Positions 8,810 to 15,204 of a DNA stretch of 15,204 nt are shown here, in pieces. Source of the DNA: an uncultured Bacteroidota bacterium. Lineage in GTDB: Bacteria > Bacteroidota > Bacteroidia > 2-12-FULL-35-15. A model generated the notes under the pieces. The model worked only from the letters and a program-made list of their open reading frames with translations. It searched no databases and was not told where the DNA came from. Position numbers and translations under genes: made by a program. The stretch's first letter is position 1. Every line of letters begins with the position of its first letter. The DNA lies in NCBI GenBank assembly GCA_903889605.1, contig CAISYK010000229.1, forward strand, positions 1 through 15,204. The letters are read 5' to 3'.

Positions 8810-9307
8810 ATGAAAAAGATAATAGTTGCTGCACTTATACTTTCCATGACAGCATGCGAAAACGGCTACTTTGGTGCAGCCGGCGTATTGTTGTCCCCGG
8901 CACGCAGATTAACCGGCACCTGGAAAGGCACTAATATAAGAGTTACCGAATCGGAAAATGGGCCCGGTACTCCAATCTGTCATATTTTAGTTGTTGATTA
9001 TGAATTAATTTTAAAACAAAACGGTAATGATATAACTGGTACACTAAACGGCACTGTAACACATTATTCTACCGGCGCCTGCGGTGTTCCGCCTGTTACG
9101 TTTTTGAATAATTCTCTTATTGGTACTGTTTCAGGCGTAAAGCTTACTTTAAGAGATGAGCGGACGCAGTTTCTTGATGGACGCGGGCCTACCAGGTACG
9201 ACTTTACATTCACCTCAAGCAATATGGAAGGTACAGCAACTGAGGTAGATGGAGGAAGACCTGGAATGACCAGTGCAGTAAATGGCATCAAACTCTATAA
9301 ACAATAA
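8810..9307 (+). CDS. Putative lipoprotein, lipocalin-like
   Basis: This 165-residue protein starts with a short lipoprotein-type signal, MKKIIVAALILSMTAC. Cys16 is the likely lipidated residue, although Met at -3 is not the classic Leu. The mature part is rich in beta strands and polar residues. It opens with RRLTGTWKGT and contains LKQNGNDITGTLNGT and NSLIGTVSGVKLTL, a pattern typical of small lipocalin-like or beta-barrel lipoproteins of Bacteroidetes. Ligand and role are unknown. It begins 48 bp after the large beta-helix gene and ends 16 bp before the next gene, so the three may be co-transcribed. No promoter element was found in the 48-bp gap. Confidence 0.75.
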   Translation: MKKIIVAALILSMTACENGYFGAAGVLLSPARRLTGTWKGTNIRVTESENGPGTPICHILVVDYELILKQNGNDITGTLNGTVTHYSTGACGVPPVTFLNNSLIGTVSGVKLTLRDERTQFLDGRGPTRYDFTFTSSNMEGTATEVDGGRPGMTSAVNGIKLYKQ

Positions 9308-9323
9308 TTTATAAACCATAATT

Positions 9324-10292
9324 ATGATAAATATTCCATTTAGTATATTTGATAAATATGGGAAAATGTTCTTTATGTTCATCATTCTTCTATTTACTTC
9401 TTTTTTTGCGTATGCACAGGATAAGATTTATAATACTGACAAAAGTATTATTGAAGTCAAAGTTATTGAAATAATAGAAGGGAAGATCAAGTTTAAAAAA
9501 TTCAAAAATCAAGAAGGTCCGCTTTATACCATAAGTACTGATAATGTGGAGATGATTGTTTTTGCTAATGGTGAAAAAGAGATATTTAATAAAGGTGTTA
9601 AGCAGGAAGACTCTTCCAAAGACTTTGTAAAAAAAGACTCATTGCAGTGCATCGAAGACATGTGGGGTGTGAAGTTTGAAAACACCCCATTAAACGGCGG
9701 GGGAGTGATGATTGTAAAACTGGAGGCCAATTCTGTTTTCCTGCCGCAAACATCTTTAGCAAAATTATATATTTTTAATGTGAGTAATGGAACACCAGTA
9801 AGGGTGAAAAACACTTCTGAACTTGCCCGTGCAGTATTCGCATCATATAATCAGGGAGTATCCAAAATAAAGATGGGTTCTGGGAGCAGGCTAAAATTAT
9901 CCTCTTTTACAAAAGATCACTGGGGTTTTGACGTTTCCGGCATTTCGAAATGTCAGAGTTTGGATTCGATAAATAAAAAACTTGGAATAAAAGAAAGCAG
10001 AACTGCAGGAGGCAAGGTGGAAGGGATTTATAATCCAGAGAAGATTGGTTTTGCTATGCCCGGGTTCTGTTCTGGTCTTTTGTTTGGACTCCCAGGTATA
10101 GTGCTGGTTGGCGGGGCAGCTTTATTGGCGCCCGGGGTGAAGTATCTTCCGGCAGCACCTCCAAATGTTGATTCAAATGCATGGTCGGCCGGGTTTAAAT
10201 CTAAGGTTAGGAAAAAGCGCCTGATAGGAGGGATATTAGGCAGTGCTGTTGGGGCGTTCCTTGTTATAGGGGCTTTTTCTTCAGTTAATTAA
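9324..10292 (+). CDS. Envelope protein of unknown function with C-terminal glycine-rich membrane segments
   Basis: This protein has 322 residues. The N terminus is hydrophobic (FFMFIILLFTSFFAYAQD) and reads as a signal peptide cut after AYA. The in-frame ATG at 9366 (residue 15) would give a more usual signal length and may be the true start. Residues of about 34-95 (VKVIEIIEGKIKFKKF, then GPLYTISTDNVEMIVFANG) match a small N-terminal module seen in many Bacteroidetes secreted or periplasmic proteins. The middle is unrecognised. Two Gly/Ala-rich hydrophobic stretches follow, at about 247-269 and 299-320, flanking the polar, basic loop NAWSAGFKSKVRKKR; that layout recurs in hypothetical proteins of this phylum. 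It is preceded closely by the lipoprotein gene. Its stop lies only 4 bp from that of the convergent fnr-like gene, with no clear terminator between them. Confidence 0.7.
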   Translation: MINIPFSIFDKYGKMFFMFIILLFTSFFAYAQDKIYNTDKSIIEVKVIEIIEGKIKFKKFKNQEGPLYTISTDNVEMIVFANGEKEIFNKGVKQEDSSKDFVKKDSLQCIEDMWGVKFENTPLNGGGVMIVKLEANSVFLPQTSLAKLYIFNVSNGTPVRVKNTSELARAVFASYNQGVSKIKMGSGSRLKLSSFTKDHWGFDVSGISKCQSLDSINKKLGIKESRTAGGKVEGIYNPEKIGFAMPGFCSGLLFGLPGIVLVGGAALLAPGVKYLPAAPPNVDSNAWSAGFKSKVRKKRLIGGILGSAVGAFLVIGAFSSVN

Positions 10293-10296
10293 AAAA

Positions 10297-11019
10297 TTAG
10301 TCAGTAAGGTTGGCAATTTTTATTAGCTCTTTATTATTCAGAATTTTTATTTTTTTTCCCAATAAATCTATCGTCCTGTTTTTTTGAAAATCAGACAAGG
10401 TTCTAATAGCAGTTTCAGTTGTAGTTCCTGCAATATTCCCAATGCTTTCGCGGGTAAGAATAGTACTTATAGTTGCATTATCAGCCTCCAGTCCGAAAAA
10501 CTCTTTCAGCATCAGCAAAGTTTCAGCAATACGTTCGCGTACTTGTTTCTGCACCATATTCATTGCCTTTGTTTCTGCCGCTTTTAAATCATGCGACAGA
10601 AGTTTAATGATCTGCATTGAAATGTTTGGGTTTGAAATAATTTGGGTTTGATAATCCTTTTTAGGAAAAAAACAAATTACTGAATTCTCTATTGCTGTCG
10701 CCGAAGCGTGATAATAATCATCGCTCAAAAGAGCGCGGTAACCAATAATATTCCCAGCTTTTGCCAGACGCATGATCTGATCTTTACCGTCATGTCCAAG
10801 CTTATGAACTTTTACTTTTCCTGAATATATGCAGTATAACCCATGAGGATGATTGCCTTCATAAAAAACTGTCTGTCCTTTTTTATATGAAATATGAGAC
10901 TTTGTCTCCGAAAGATTAGATAATTCTACTTTATTTAAAACACAAAAAATATTACGACGGGGAGAGTCACATTTGTCGCATGAACTAACTTCTTTTTGTT
11001 TATTTGAAGGAATAACCAT
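10297..11019 (-). CDS. Crp/Fnr family transcriptional regulator, probable Fe-S type
   Basis: This 240-residue cytoplasmic regulator has an N-terminal cysteine motif, a cyclic-nucleotide-binding-type barrel (about 30-130; KKGQTVFYEGNHPHGLYCIYSGKV), a dimer helix and a C-terminal winged helix-turn-helix (about 190-240; LTRESIGNIAGTTTETAIRTL). Cys14, Cys17 and Cys26 form C-x2-C-x8-C. Cys116 in ENSVICFFP aligns without gaps to Cys122 of E. coli FNR (ETSMVCEIP). The four FNR [4Fe-4S] ligand positions are therefore all present, with a longer spacing to the third (x8 instead of x5). In the recognition helix, the Glu and Arg of the FNR E-x-x-S-R motif are kept but the Ser is Ile, so the DNA site may differ somewhat. 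Residues for cAMP binding are not evident. The likely role is oxygen or NO sensing. A promoter element, a palindrome and an FNR-like box lie just upstream, suggesting self-regulation. Confidence 0.88.
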   Translation of the reverse strand: MVIPSNKQKEVSSCDKCDSPRRNIFCVLNKVELSNLSETKSHISYKKGQTVFYEGNHPHGLYCIYSGKVKVHKLGHDGKDQIMRLAKAGNIIGYRALLSDDYYHASATAIENSVICFFPKKDYQTQIISNPNISMQIIKLLSHDLKAAETKAMNMVQKQVRERIAETLLMLKEFFGLEADNATISTILTRESIGNIAGTTTETAIRTLSDFQKNRTIDLLGKKIKILNNKELIKIANLTD

Positions 11020-11057
11020 TGGCAGAATATTTGTGTAAAACAGCGATTTTATCTATT

Positions 11058-11077
11058 AATCATACAAATGTATGATT
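11058..11077. promoter_or_regulatory. 20-bp perfect palindrome at the fnr-like promoter
   Basis: AATCATACA and TGTATGATT are perfect 9-bp arms around AA. It lies 39-58 bp upstream of the fnr-like start codon and covers the -7 promoter element. The 2-bp centre argues for a dimer-binding DNA site and not an RNA hairpin. Confidence 0.55.
11065..11072 (-). promoter_or_regulatory. -7 promoter element for the fnr-like gene
   Basis: On the minus strand this reads TACATTTG, an exact match to the Bacteroidetes -7 consensus TAnnTTTG. It would start transcription about 40 bp before the ATG. No clear TTG -33 element is seen at the usual distance, so the promoter may be weak or activator-dependent. Confidence 0.5.
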
Positions 11078-11085
11078 TAAATCAC
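11072..11085. promoter_or_regulatory. FNR-box-like site upstream of the fnr-like gene
   Basis: ATGATTTAAATCAC matches the FNR consensus TTGATnnnnATCAA at 8 of 10 positions. Its core TGATTTAAATCA is a perfect 12-bp palindrome. Its centre lies about 20 bp upstream of the predicted transcription start, between the -7 and -33 positions. A bound regulator there would be expected to repress, pointing to negative autoregulation (inference). Confidence 0.45.
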
Positions 11086-11136
11086 GGTTTAAGAAATATT
11101 ATAATGATTTTTATACAATCAGGTTGCTTGAAAAGG

Positions 11137-11181
11137 CAGGAAATATGGGCAAAATATTACTAATGCAAAAAATATTTCCTG
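11137..11181. repeat. 10-bp inverted repeat with 25-bp spacer
   Basis: CAGGAAATAT (11137-11146) and ATATTTCCTG (11172-11181) are perfect complements around an AT-rich spacer. It could form a stem-loop on either strand or be paired protein sites. It lies well upstream of the predicted fnr-like promoter. Confidence 0.4.
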
Positions 11182-11285
11182 AATATTATGGCAAGTAAGT
11201 ATTGGGGGAGCTTGATCTGGTGCGTTTTATATGTAGTGTGTGAATATCGCAAATGCAGTTAAATGAATAATTGTCAGCGAAAGAG

Positions 11286-11301
11286 AATGCCAAGCGGCAT
11301 T
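11286..11301 (+). other. Small hairpin followed by T-rich tract
   Basis: AATGCC and GGCATT pair around an AAGC loop. On the plus strand the stem is followed by TAAATTTTT, a weak intrinsic-terminator shape. No plus-strand gene lies before it in this gap, so it is either chance or the end of an unseen short transcript. Confidence 0.25.
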
Positions 11302-11365
11302 TAAATTTTTCAGCTTTGGAACAATATAAAGTTTGACTGTAGTAATAATCCTGAGCTGTCACAAA

Positions 11366-11406
11366 AACAAAACGACCAATGCAAAAAATGCAAAGGGCGT
11401 TTTGTT
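11366..11406 (-). terminator. Intrinsic terminator of typA
   Basis: AACAAAACG (11366-11374) pairs with CGTTTTGTT (11398-11406). The stem continues, after one mismatch, through CC and GG, and an inner TGCA pair closes an A-rich loop. On the minus strand the stem runs into T-rich sequence (TTTTGTTTTTG), as expected of a rho-independent terminator. It begins 13 bp after the typA stop. Confidence 0.7.
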
Positions 11407-11419
11407 AAGGAATAAATAA

Positions 11420-13228
11420 TTACGACACAAACTTTTTCTCCTGACGTTTGCGTTCAGTTTCATCCAACAGAACTTTGCGCAAGCGGATAGATTTAGGTGT
11501 AATTTCAACGTATTCATCAGCTTGAATATATTCCATTGCTTCTTCTAATGAAAAAGTAATTTTCGGATGGATACGAGTTTTATCGTCAGTTCCGGAAGCA
11601 CGCATGTTGGATAATTTTTTTTCTTTGGTGATGTTCACCACAATATCATCCTGACGGTTATTTTCACCGATTATCTGTCCGGTATAGATAGGGTCGCCCG
11701 CTTCAACAAAAAACTCACCGCGGTCCTGTAATTTATCAATTGAATAAGCAATAGATGTTCCTTGTTCTCCTGAAATTAAAACGCCGTTGCCGCGTGAAGG
11801 TATGTTGCCTCTCCATGGTTCGAATGCTTTAAAACGATGCGCCATAATAGCCTCACCTGCCGTTGCAGTTAACATATTATTACGTAAACCAATGATACCG
11901 CGTGATGGGATTTCAAATTCGATATGAATCAAATCACCTTTGGGTTCCATAATTTTTAAATCACCTTTGCGTTGAGTAACATATTCAATTACTTTACCCG
12001 ACACAGGTTCCGGTACGTCAACAGTTAAATATTCAATAGGTTCACATTTTACCCCGTCAATTTCCTTGACGATAACCTGAGGCTGACCAACTTGTAATTC
12101 GTATCCTTCGCGTCTCATTGTTTCTATCAAAATAGATAAGTGAAGGATGCCCCGTCCAAAAACTAAATAAGAGTCGGCAGAATTTGTTTCTTCCACTTTT
12201 AATGCAAGATTTTTTTCAAGCTCTTTAAAAAGGCGGTCGCGCAGGTGGCGTGAAGTAACAAATTTACCTTCTTTGCCAAAAAACGGTGAGTTGTTGATGG
12301 TAAACATCATACTCATTGTGGGCTCGTCAATTGCAATAGGCGTAAGTCCTTCAGGATTTTCAAAATCTGCAATAGTATCTCCGATTTCAAAACCTTCAAT
12401 ACCTGTAATGGCAACAATTTCGCCTGAATTAATTTCAGTTGCTTTTTGTTTACCCAATCCTTCGAATGTAAATAACTCTTTAATACGGGATTTAATCACA
12501 GTGCCGTCGCGTTTTACCAATGATACCGGCATGTTTTCTTTTATTGTTCCTCTCAATACGCGGCCTACAGCAATACGGCCAACGAATGATGAGTAGTCAA
12601 GCGAAGTAATCTGCATCTGCAGAGTTCCTTTATAAGCAGGTGCATCAGGAAAAAAATCAATAATTTGATCCAGCAAATAAGTAATATCAGTAGTTGGATT
12701 TTTCCAGTCAGGTCCCATCCAGCCTTGTTTTGATGAACCATAAATGGTTCTAAAGTTTAACTGTTCTTCTGTAGCATCTAAGTTGCAGAACAAATCAAAT
12801 ACCTGGTCATGCACTTCATCCGGACGGCAGTTTGGCTTGTCAACTTTATTTATAACAAGAACAACTGTTTTGCCTTGTGCTAATGCCTTCTGGGTAACAA
12901 AACGTGTTTGCGGCATTGCGCCTTCAAAGGCATCAACCAACAGAACAACACCGTCAGCCATGTTTAATACACGCTCTACTTCACCGCCAAAATCACTGTG
13001 GCCGGGGGTATCAATAATATTAATTTTTGTTCCTTTGTAACGTACCGAAACGTTTTTAGCAAGGATCGTAATTCCGCGTTCGCGCTCTAAATCATTGTTA
13101 TCCAAAATTAATTCGCCGGATTCTTCGTTTTCACGAAACAATTTACCGGTATGTAAAATTTTGTCTACTAATGTAGTTTTGCCATGGTCAACGTGAGCAA
13201 TGATGGCAACATTTCTAATGTTCTGCAT
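11420..13228 (-). CDS. typA: Translational GTPase TypA/BipA
   Basis: This 602-residue ribosome-associated GTPase of the EF-G/LepA group is of normal family length. The GTPase domain carries G1 at residues 11-18 (AHVDHGKT), the switch I region ERGIT (50-54), G3 DTPGH (73-77), G4 NKVD (127-130) and YGSSKQGW as the G5 region. Domain II (about 200-300), domains III and V, and the TypA-specific C-terminal domain follow, including SRGIIGLRNNMLTAT and RGNGVLISGEQG. Family members act in ribosome assembly and in growth under stress such as low temperature. It begins with ATG, has its own TAnnTTTG promoter element about 45 bp upstream, and ends before a clear intrinsic terminator. It is therefore probably a single-gene transcript, unconnected in function to its neighbours. 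No defects were seen. Confidence 0.97.
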   Translation of the reverse strand: MQNIRNVAIIAHVDHGKTTLVDKILHTGKLFRENEESGELILDNNDLERERGITILAKNVSVRYKGTKINIIDTPGHSDFGGEVERVLNMADGVVLLVDAFEGAMPQTRFVTQKALAQGKTVVLVINKVDKPNCRPDEVHDQVFDLFCNLDATEEQLNFRTIYGSSKQGWMGPDWKNPTTDITYLLDQIIDFFPDAPAYKGTLQMQITSLDYSSFVGRIAVGRVLRGTIKENMPVSLVKRDGTVIKSRIKELFTFEGLGKQKATEINSGEIVAITGIEGFEIGDTIADFENPEGLTPIAIDEPTMSMMFTINNSPFFGKEGKFVTSRHLRDRLFKELEKNLALKVEETNSADSYLVFGRGILHLSILIETMRREGYELQVGQPQVIVKEIDGVKCEPIEYLTVDVPEPVSGKVIEYVTQRKGDLKIMEPKGDLIHIEFEIPSRGIIGLRNNMLTATAGEAIMAHRFKAFEPWRGNIPSRGNGVLISGEQGTSIAYSIDKLQDRGEFFVEAGDPIYTGQIIGENNRQDDIVVNITKEKKLSNMRASGTDDKTRIHPKITFSLEEAMEYIQADEYVEITPKSIRLRKVLLDETERKRQEKKFVS

Positions 13229-13254
13229 TTAATTTTTTTAGTAAGTATTTGATA

Positions 13255-13269
13255 CTCTTTTCAAAAGAG
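13255..13269. repeat. 15-bp palindrome at the typA transcription start region
   Basis: CTCTTTT and AAAAGAG are perfect 7-bp arms around one base. It sits just downstream of the typA -7 element, near the expected transcription start or in the first bases of the leader, and so is placed like an operator. Confidence 0.35.
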
Positions 13270-13274
13270 GGTTG

Positions 13275-13282
13275 CAAAAGTA
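13275..13282 (-). promoter_or_regulatory. -7 promoter element for typA
   Basis: The minus strand reads TACTTTTG followed by CAACC, an exact match to TAnnTTTG and in a context often seen in Bacteroidetes promoters. It lies 47-54 bp upstream of the typA ATG. No obvious TTG -33 element was found at 17-23 bp. Confidence 0.6.
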
Positions 13283-13492
13283 GTCATTTTTATTGAATTT
13301 AGATGTGATGGTGCCATATATAATAATGATGTGGGTAATTTATGGCAGAAAAATATAAGCTGCAATGTTTAATTTTAGAGCATTCCCCGCAAATATGCAT
13401 TTAGAAAACATCAATGTAAATGCTGTGCTGATATTTTCAGGATGCAGGCTAAAGCAACTGTATGTATACTGCTGAGTGTTCAAAAAAGGGTA

Positions 13493-13528
13493 AAAAAAAT
13501 CCCAAATAAAGATATTTGGGATTTTTTT
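13493..13528 (-). terminator. Strong intrinsic terminator, possibly bidirectional
   Basis: A 16-bp perfect stem, made of an A-run plus TCCCAAATA paired with TATTTGGGA plus a T-run, closes a 4-base loop (AAGA at 13509-13512). On both strands the stem ends in a 7-T run. It begins 17 bp after the stop of the minus-strand gene at 13546 and should end that transcript, insulating typA. Confidence 0.85.
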
Positions 13529-13545
13529 AATGTCTTATTTTTTGA

Positions 13546-15204
13546 CTACTTAATTTCCAAAGAAATCAATTTGTTCTTTTTCTTTCTGCGTTCAGTACTT
13601 ATAAGATTATTATTTCCGCCATCAACAAAACCTCTGATAAAGAAATTTGTTTTGAACACCTTAATTTCCCCTAAACTGTATTTTTTTACATCACCTTTTT
13701 CAGTAACTGTTACCGCGGTTAAAAAGCCGCCTCTTCTGTTCTCGTGAACTTTAGGAGCTTCGTTTGAAGGTAAATCCAAATTCTTTATGTTGTCAATATA
13801 AAAAATATGAACATCATTACCTGATACCAATGAATTGATAGACAGGCCATCTCCAAGCCCATCAGGAGCGTGCTGTGCTTTTGGGATTTTTTTAACCCAC
13901 TCTAATTTACCTTTTGCATCAATGCTCATAACAAAAATATCATCTGCATAAGTGTCATATCTTGTTTTCATGCACTTGCAGCTGAAATCATAATAGTATG
14001 TTAAGCGCACAACATATTGTTCAGAAACAATTTTTGTTGATCCATTAGGCATTTCATAAATATCTCTGATCTTTAAATTATCAACGCCAATATCCCCTTC
14101 AGCATCTTTGTCTTCTTTTTTCTCCATTTTTCTTTTCTCTCTGTCGGATGTGAAAGCTTTGATAATGTCGGAAGGTATTTCATAAAAGCCTCCGTTGATT
14201 TTTGAAGCTACGCCGTTTTCAATATCCAGTTTTACCAAATAGGCGCCGTCAACGGGTTTGTATACTGATTTTCCGTAAAATCCGGCTACCACAATATTAT
14301 GATTAGCGTCTTCATAAATATAGGCTTCTTTCGGAAAGTTAGAATCTAATTTCAATTGAATAATTTTTGGTTTTTTTGTTGATTTATCATAAACCATTAC
14401 TTCAAAATGATAGTTCGGCAGTTTTTTGTCCTTATCCTTTGATTCTTTTGGTCTTGTGCTTTCATAAACTTTGGCTAATAAATATACTTTAGAATCATTA
14501 CCAACAGTATAGCCAAGATTATCCATTTTTGCCTCTGTGTACGGCATTTCAAATTCGTCGCCCCATTGTTTTACCAAATTTTCGTCATACACATACATTC
14601 CTATAACATCATTGTTCAAAGCATCCTTTTTTTCTTTAGGAGATAAAGAGTAAGTGTATAAAAATTTAGATCTATCATTTGAAAGAACAAAATTATAACC
14701 ATAATCAGAGGCTGAGCCAAGACCGTCAGCTGAAGGAGCAGGCGCCGCGCTCATGCCAAACATGAAACCCATCGACACCATTCTAACCTTGTCGGAAGAT
14801 TGGAATAGATTTTTGCTTTTTCCAACAAAAGTCAAATCTTTCTGAGAAAATTCCAATGCGGAAATGCCTTCTGTTTTTGCAGTTTTATTTACATCTCTTA
14901 CAAACAAATATGTTTTGTTTTTTAACTTAACAAATCTGTTATAACTGGTGTTTTCATTTAATAAAGCTTCGGTATTTACTGTATTTTCTTTTTGAAATTT
15001 CAAATCGTTTGAAAACGATTGAAACGAAAAAGATTCACAGCCTTTTGCATTTACCTGGATAATACCATCCTTCCCATAACCCACAGGCTCTGTTACTTTA
15101 TGCCTTTTAGGAGATGTGAAATCATCAGAAGCCTTTATCACATAAGGGCCGGTGTCTTGTGCTTTGGAGCTAAAAGATGACAGCGCCAAGGCAGCAAATG
15201 AAAG
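13546..15204 (-). CDS. Secreted protein of unknown function (5' partial)
   Basis: The frame runs off the right edge of the window, so the start codon is not visible; a TTG at 15187-15189 is only an internal Leu. The first visible residues, LSFAALALSSFSSKAQD, are the end of a signal peptide cut after KAQ or nearby, so the mature protein is nearly complete (about 535 residues). It is rich in short strand-like segments with D/N-G turns (YVYDENLVKQWGDEFEMP, VMSIDAKGKLEWVKKIP), suggesting a beta-propeller-like or repeated beta fold. A low-complexity charged stretch (REKRKMEKKEDKDAEGD) lies past the middle, and the end is basic (RRKKKNK). It has no type IX sorting domain. Similar exported hypothetical proteins are common in Bacteroidetes, but I do not recognise a function. 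Confidence 0.75.
   Translation of the reverse strand, partial: LSFAALALSSFSSKAQDTGPYVIKASDDFTSPKRHKVTEPVGYGKDGIIQVNAKGCESFSFQSFSNDLKFQKENTVNTEALLNENTSYNRFVKLKNKTYLFVRDVNKTAKTEGISALEFSQKDLTFVGKSKNLFQSSDKVRMVSMGFMFGMSAAPAPSADGLGSASDYGYNFVLSNDRSKFLYTYSLSPKEKKDALNNDVIGMYVYDENLVKQWGDEFEMPYTEAKMDNLGYTVGNDSKVYLLAKVYESTRPKESKDKDKKLPNYHFEVMVYDKSTKKPKIIQLKLDSNFPKEAYIYEDANHNIVVAGFYGKSVYKPVDGAYLVKLDIENGVASKINGGFYEIPSDIIKAFTSDREKRKMEKKEDKDAEGDIGVDNLKIRDIYEMPNGSTKIVSEQYVVRLTYYYDFSCKCMKTRYDTYADDIFVMSIDAKGKLEWVKKIPKAQHAPDGLGDGLSINSLVSGNDVHIFYIDNIKNLDLPSNEAPKVHENRRGGFLTAVTVTEKGDVKKYSLGEIKVFKTNFFIRGFVDGGNNNLISTERRKKKNKLISLEIK

Larger units (their letters stand above)
11020..11419. other. 400-bp intergenic region between fnr-like gene and typA
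   Basis: No protein-coding frame is supported here. From left to right it holds the fnr-like promoter region (11058-11085), a 10-bp inverted repeat (11137-11181), a small GC-richer hairpin (11286-11301) and the typA terminator (11366-11406). The stretch at 11182-11285 shows nothing I can identify. Confidence 0.6.
13229..13545. other. 317-bp intergenic region upstream of typA
   Basis: It contains the typA leader and promoter element (13255-13282), an imperfect stem-loop (13397-13423; GCATTTA and TAAATGC with an inner ACAT/ATGT pair), and the terminator at 13493-13528. A 101-residue plus-strand reading frame starting at 13442 runs through that terminator and antisense into the next gene, and is not supported. 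Nothing else was recognised. Confidence 0.6.

Noticed and set aside
10384..10651. Plus-strand reading frames opposite the fnr-like gene
   Set aside because: They lie entirely antisense to a clear Crp/Fnr coding region and show no protein-family features.
12273..13040. Plus-strand reading frames opposite typA
   Set aside because: They are antisense shadows of a highly conserved GTPase gene.
13442..13747. Plus-strand 101-residue reading frame upstream of typA
   Set aside because: It passes through a strong terminator hairpin and then antisense into the secreted-protein gene; its low-complexity Phe/Leu/Lys sequence reflects AT-rich DNA.

Overview
The window looks like chromosomal DNA of an AT-rich member of the Bacteroidetes. 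Four things point there: two secreted proteins with type IX secretion (Por) C-terminal sorting domains ('YPNP' start), SprB-like and PKD-like adhesin modules, start sites without obvious Shine-Dalgarno sequences, and -7 promoter elements of the form TAnnTTTG. No phage, insertion sequence, CRISPR array, tRNA or rRNA was seen.

Layout. (1) 1-2625, + strand: korA (5' end cut off by the window edge) and korB, the two subunits of a 2-oxoacid:ferredoxin oxidoreductase. korB carries one extra A in the run at 2097-2100, which splits the frame. (2) 2711-3241: a small hemerythrin/HHE diiron protein in the same direction. (3) 3465-8761: two consecutive genes for large secreted parallel beta-helix proteins (653 and 1083 residues) with type IX sorting domains. 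(4) 8810-10292: a small lipoprotein and a 322-residue envelope protein, closely spaced and co-directional. (5) 10297-11019, - strand: a Crp/Fnr regulator whose four cysteines match the iron-sulfur ligands of FNR. Its upstream region carries a promoter element, a 20-bp palindrome and an FNR-box-like site. (6) 11420-13228, - strand: typA/bipA, with a promoter element and a terminator. (7) 13546-15204, - strand: a secreted protein of unknown function, cut off at its 5' end, followed by a strong perfect hairpin terminator.

How the genes may work together. The oxygen-sensitive, ferredoxin-linked oxidoreductase, the diiron O2/NO-binding candidate and the FNR-like sensor suggest an anaerobe or microaerophile that meets oxygen. 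That link is inference, because the FNR gene is separated from the others by the secreted-protein genes. The beta-helix genes form a surface or extracellular block, with the lipoprotein and the 322-residue protein as possible envelope partners.

Most genes belong to known families. The points worth a second look are the korB frameshift, the four-cysteine FNR-like protein with its apparently self-controlled promoter, the cysteine ladder in the larger beta-helix protein, and several palindromes between genes. I see no convincing evidence of an entirely new multigene system.
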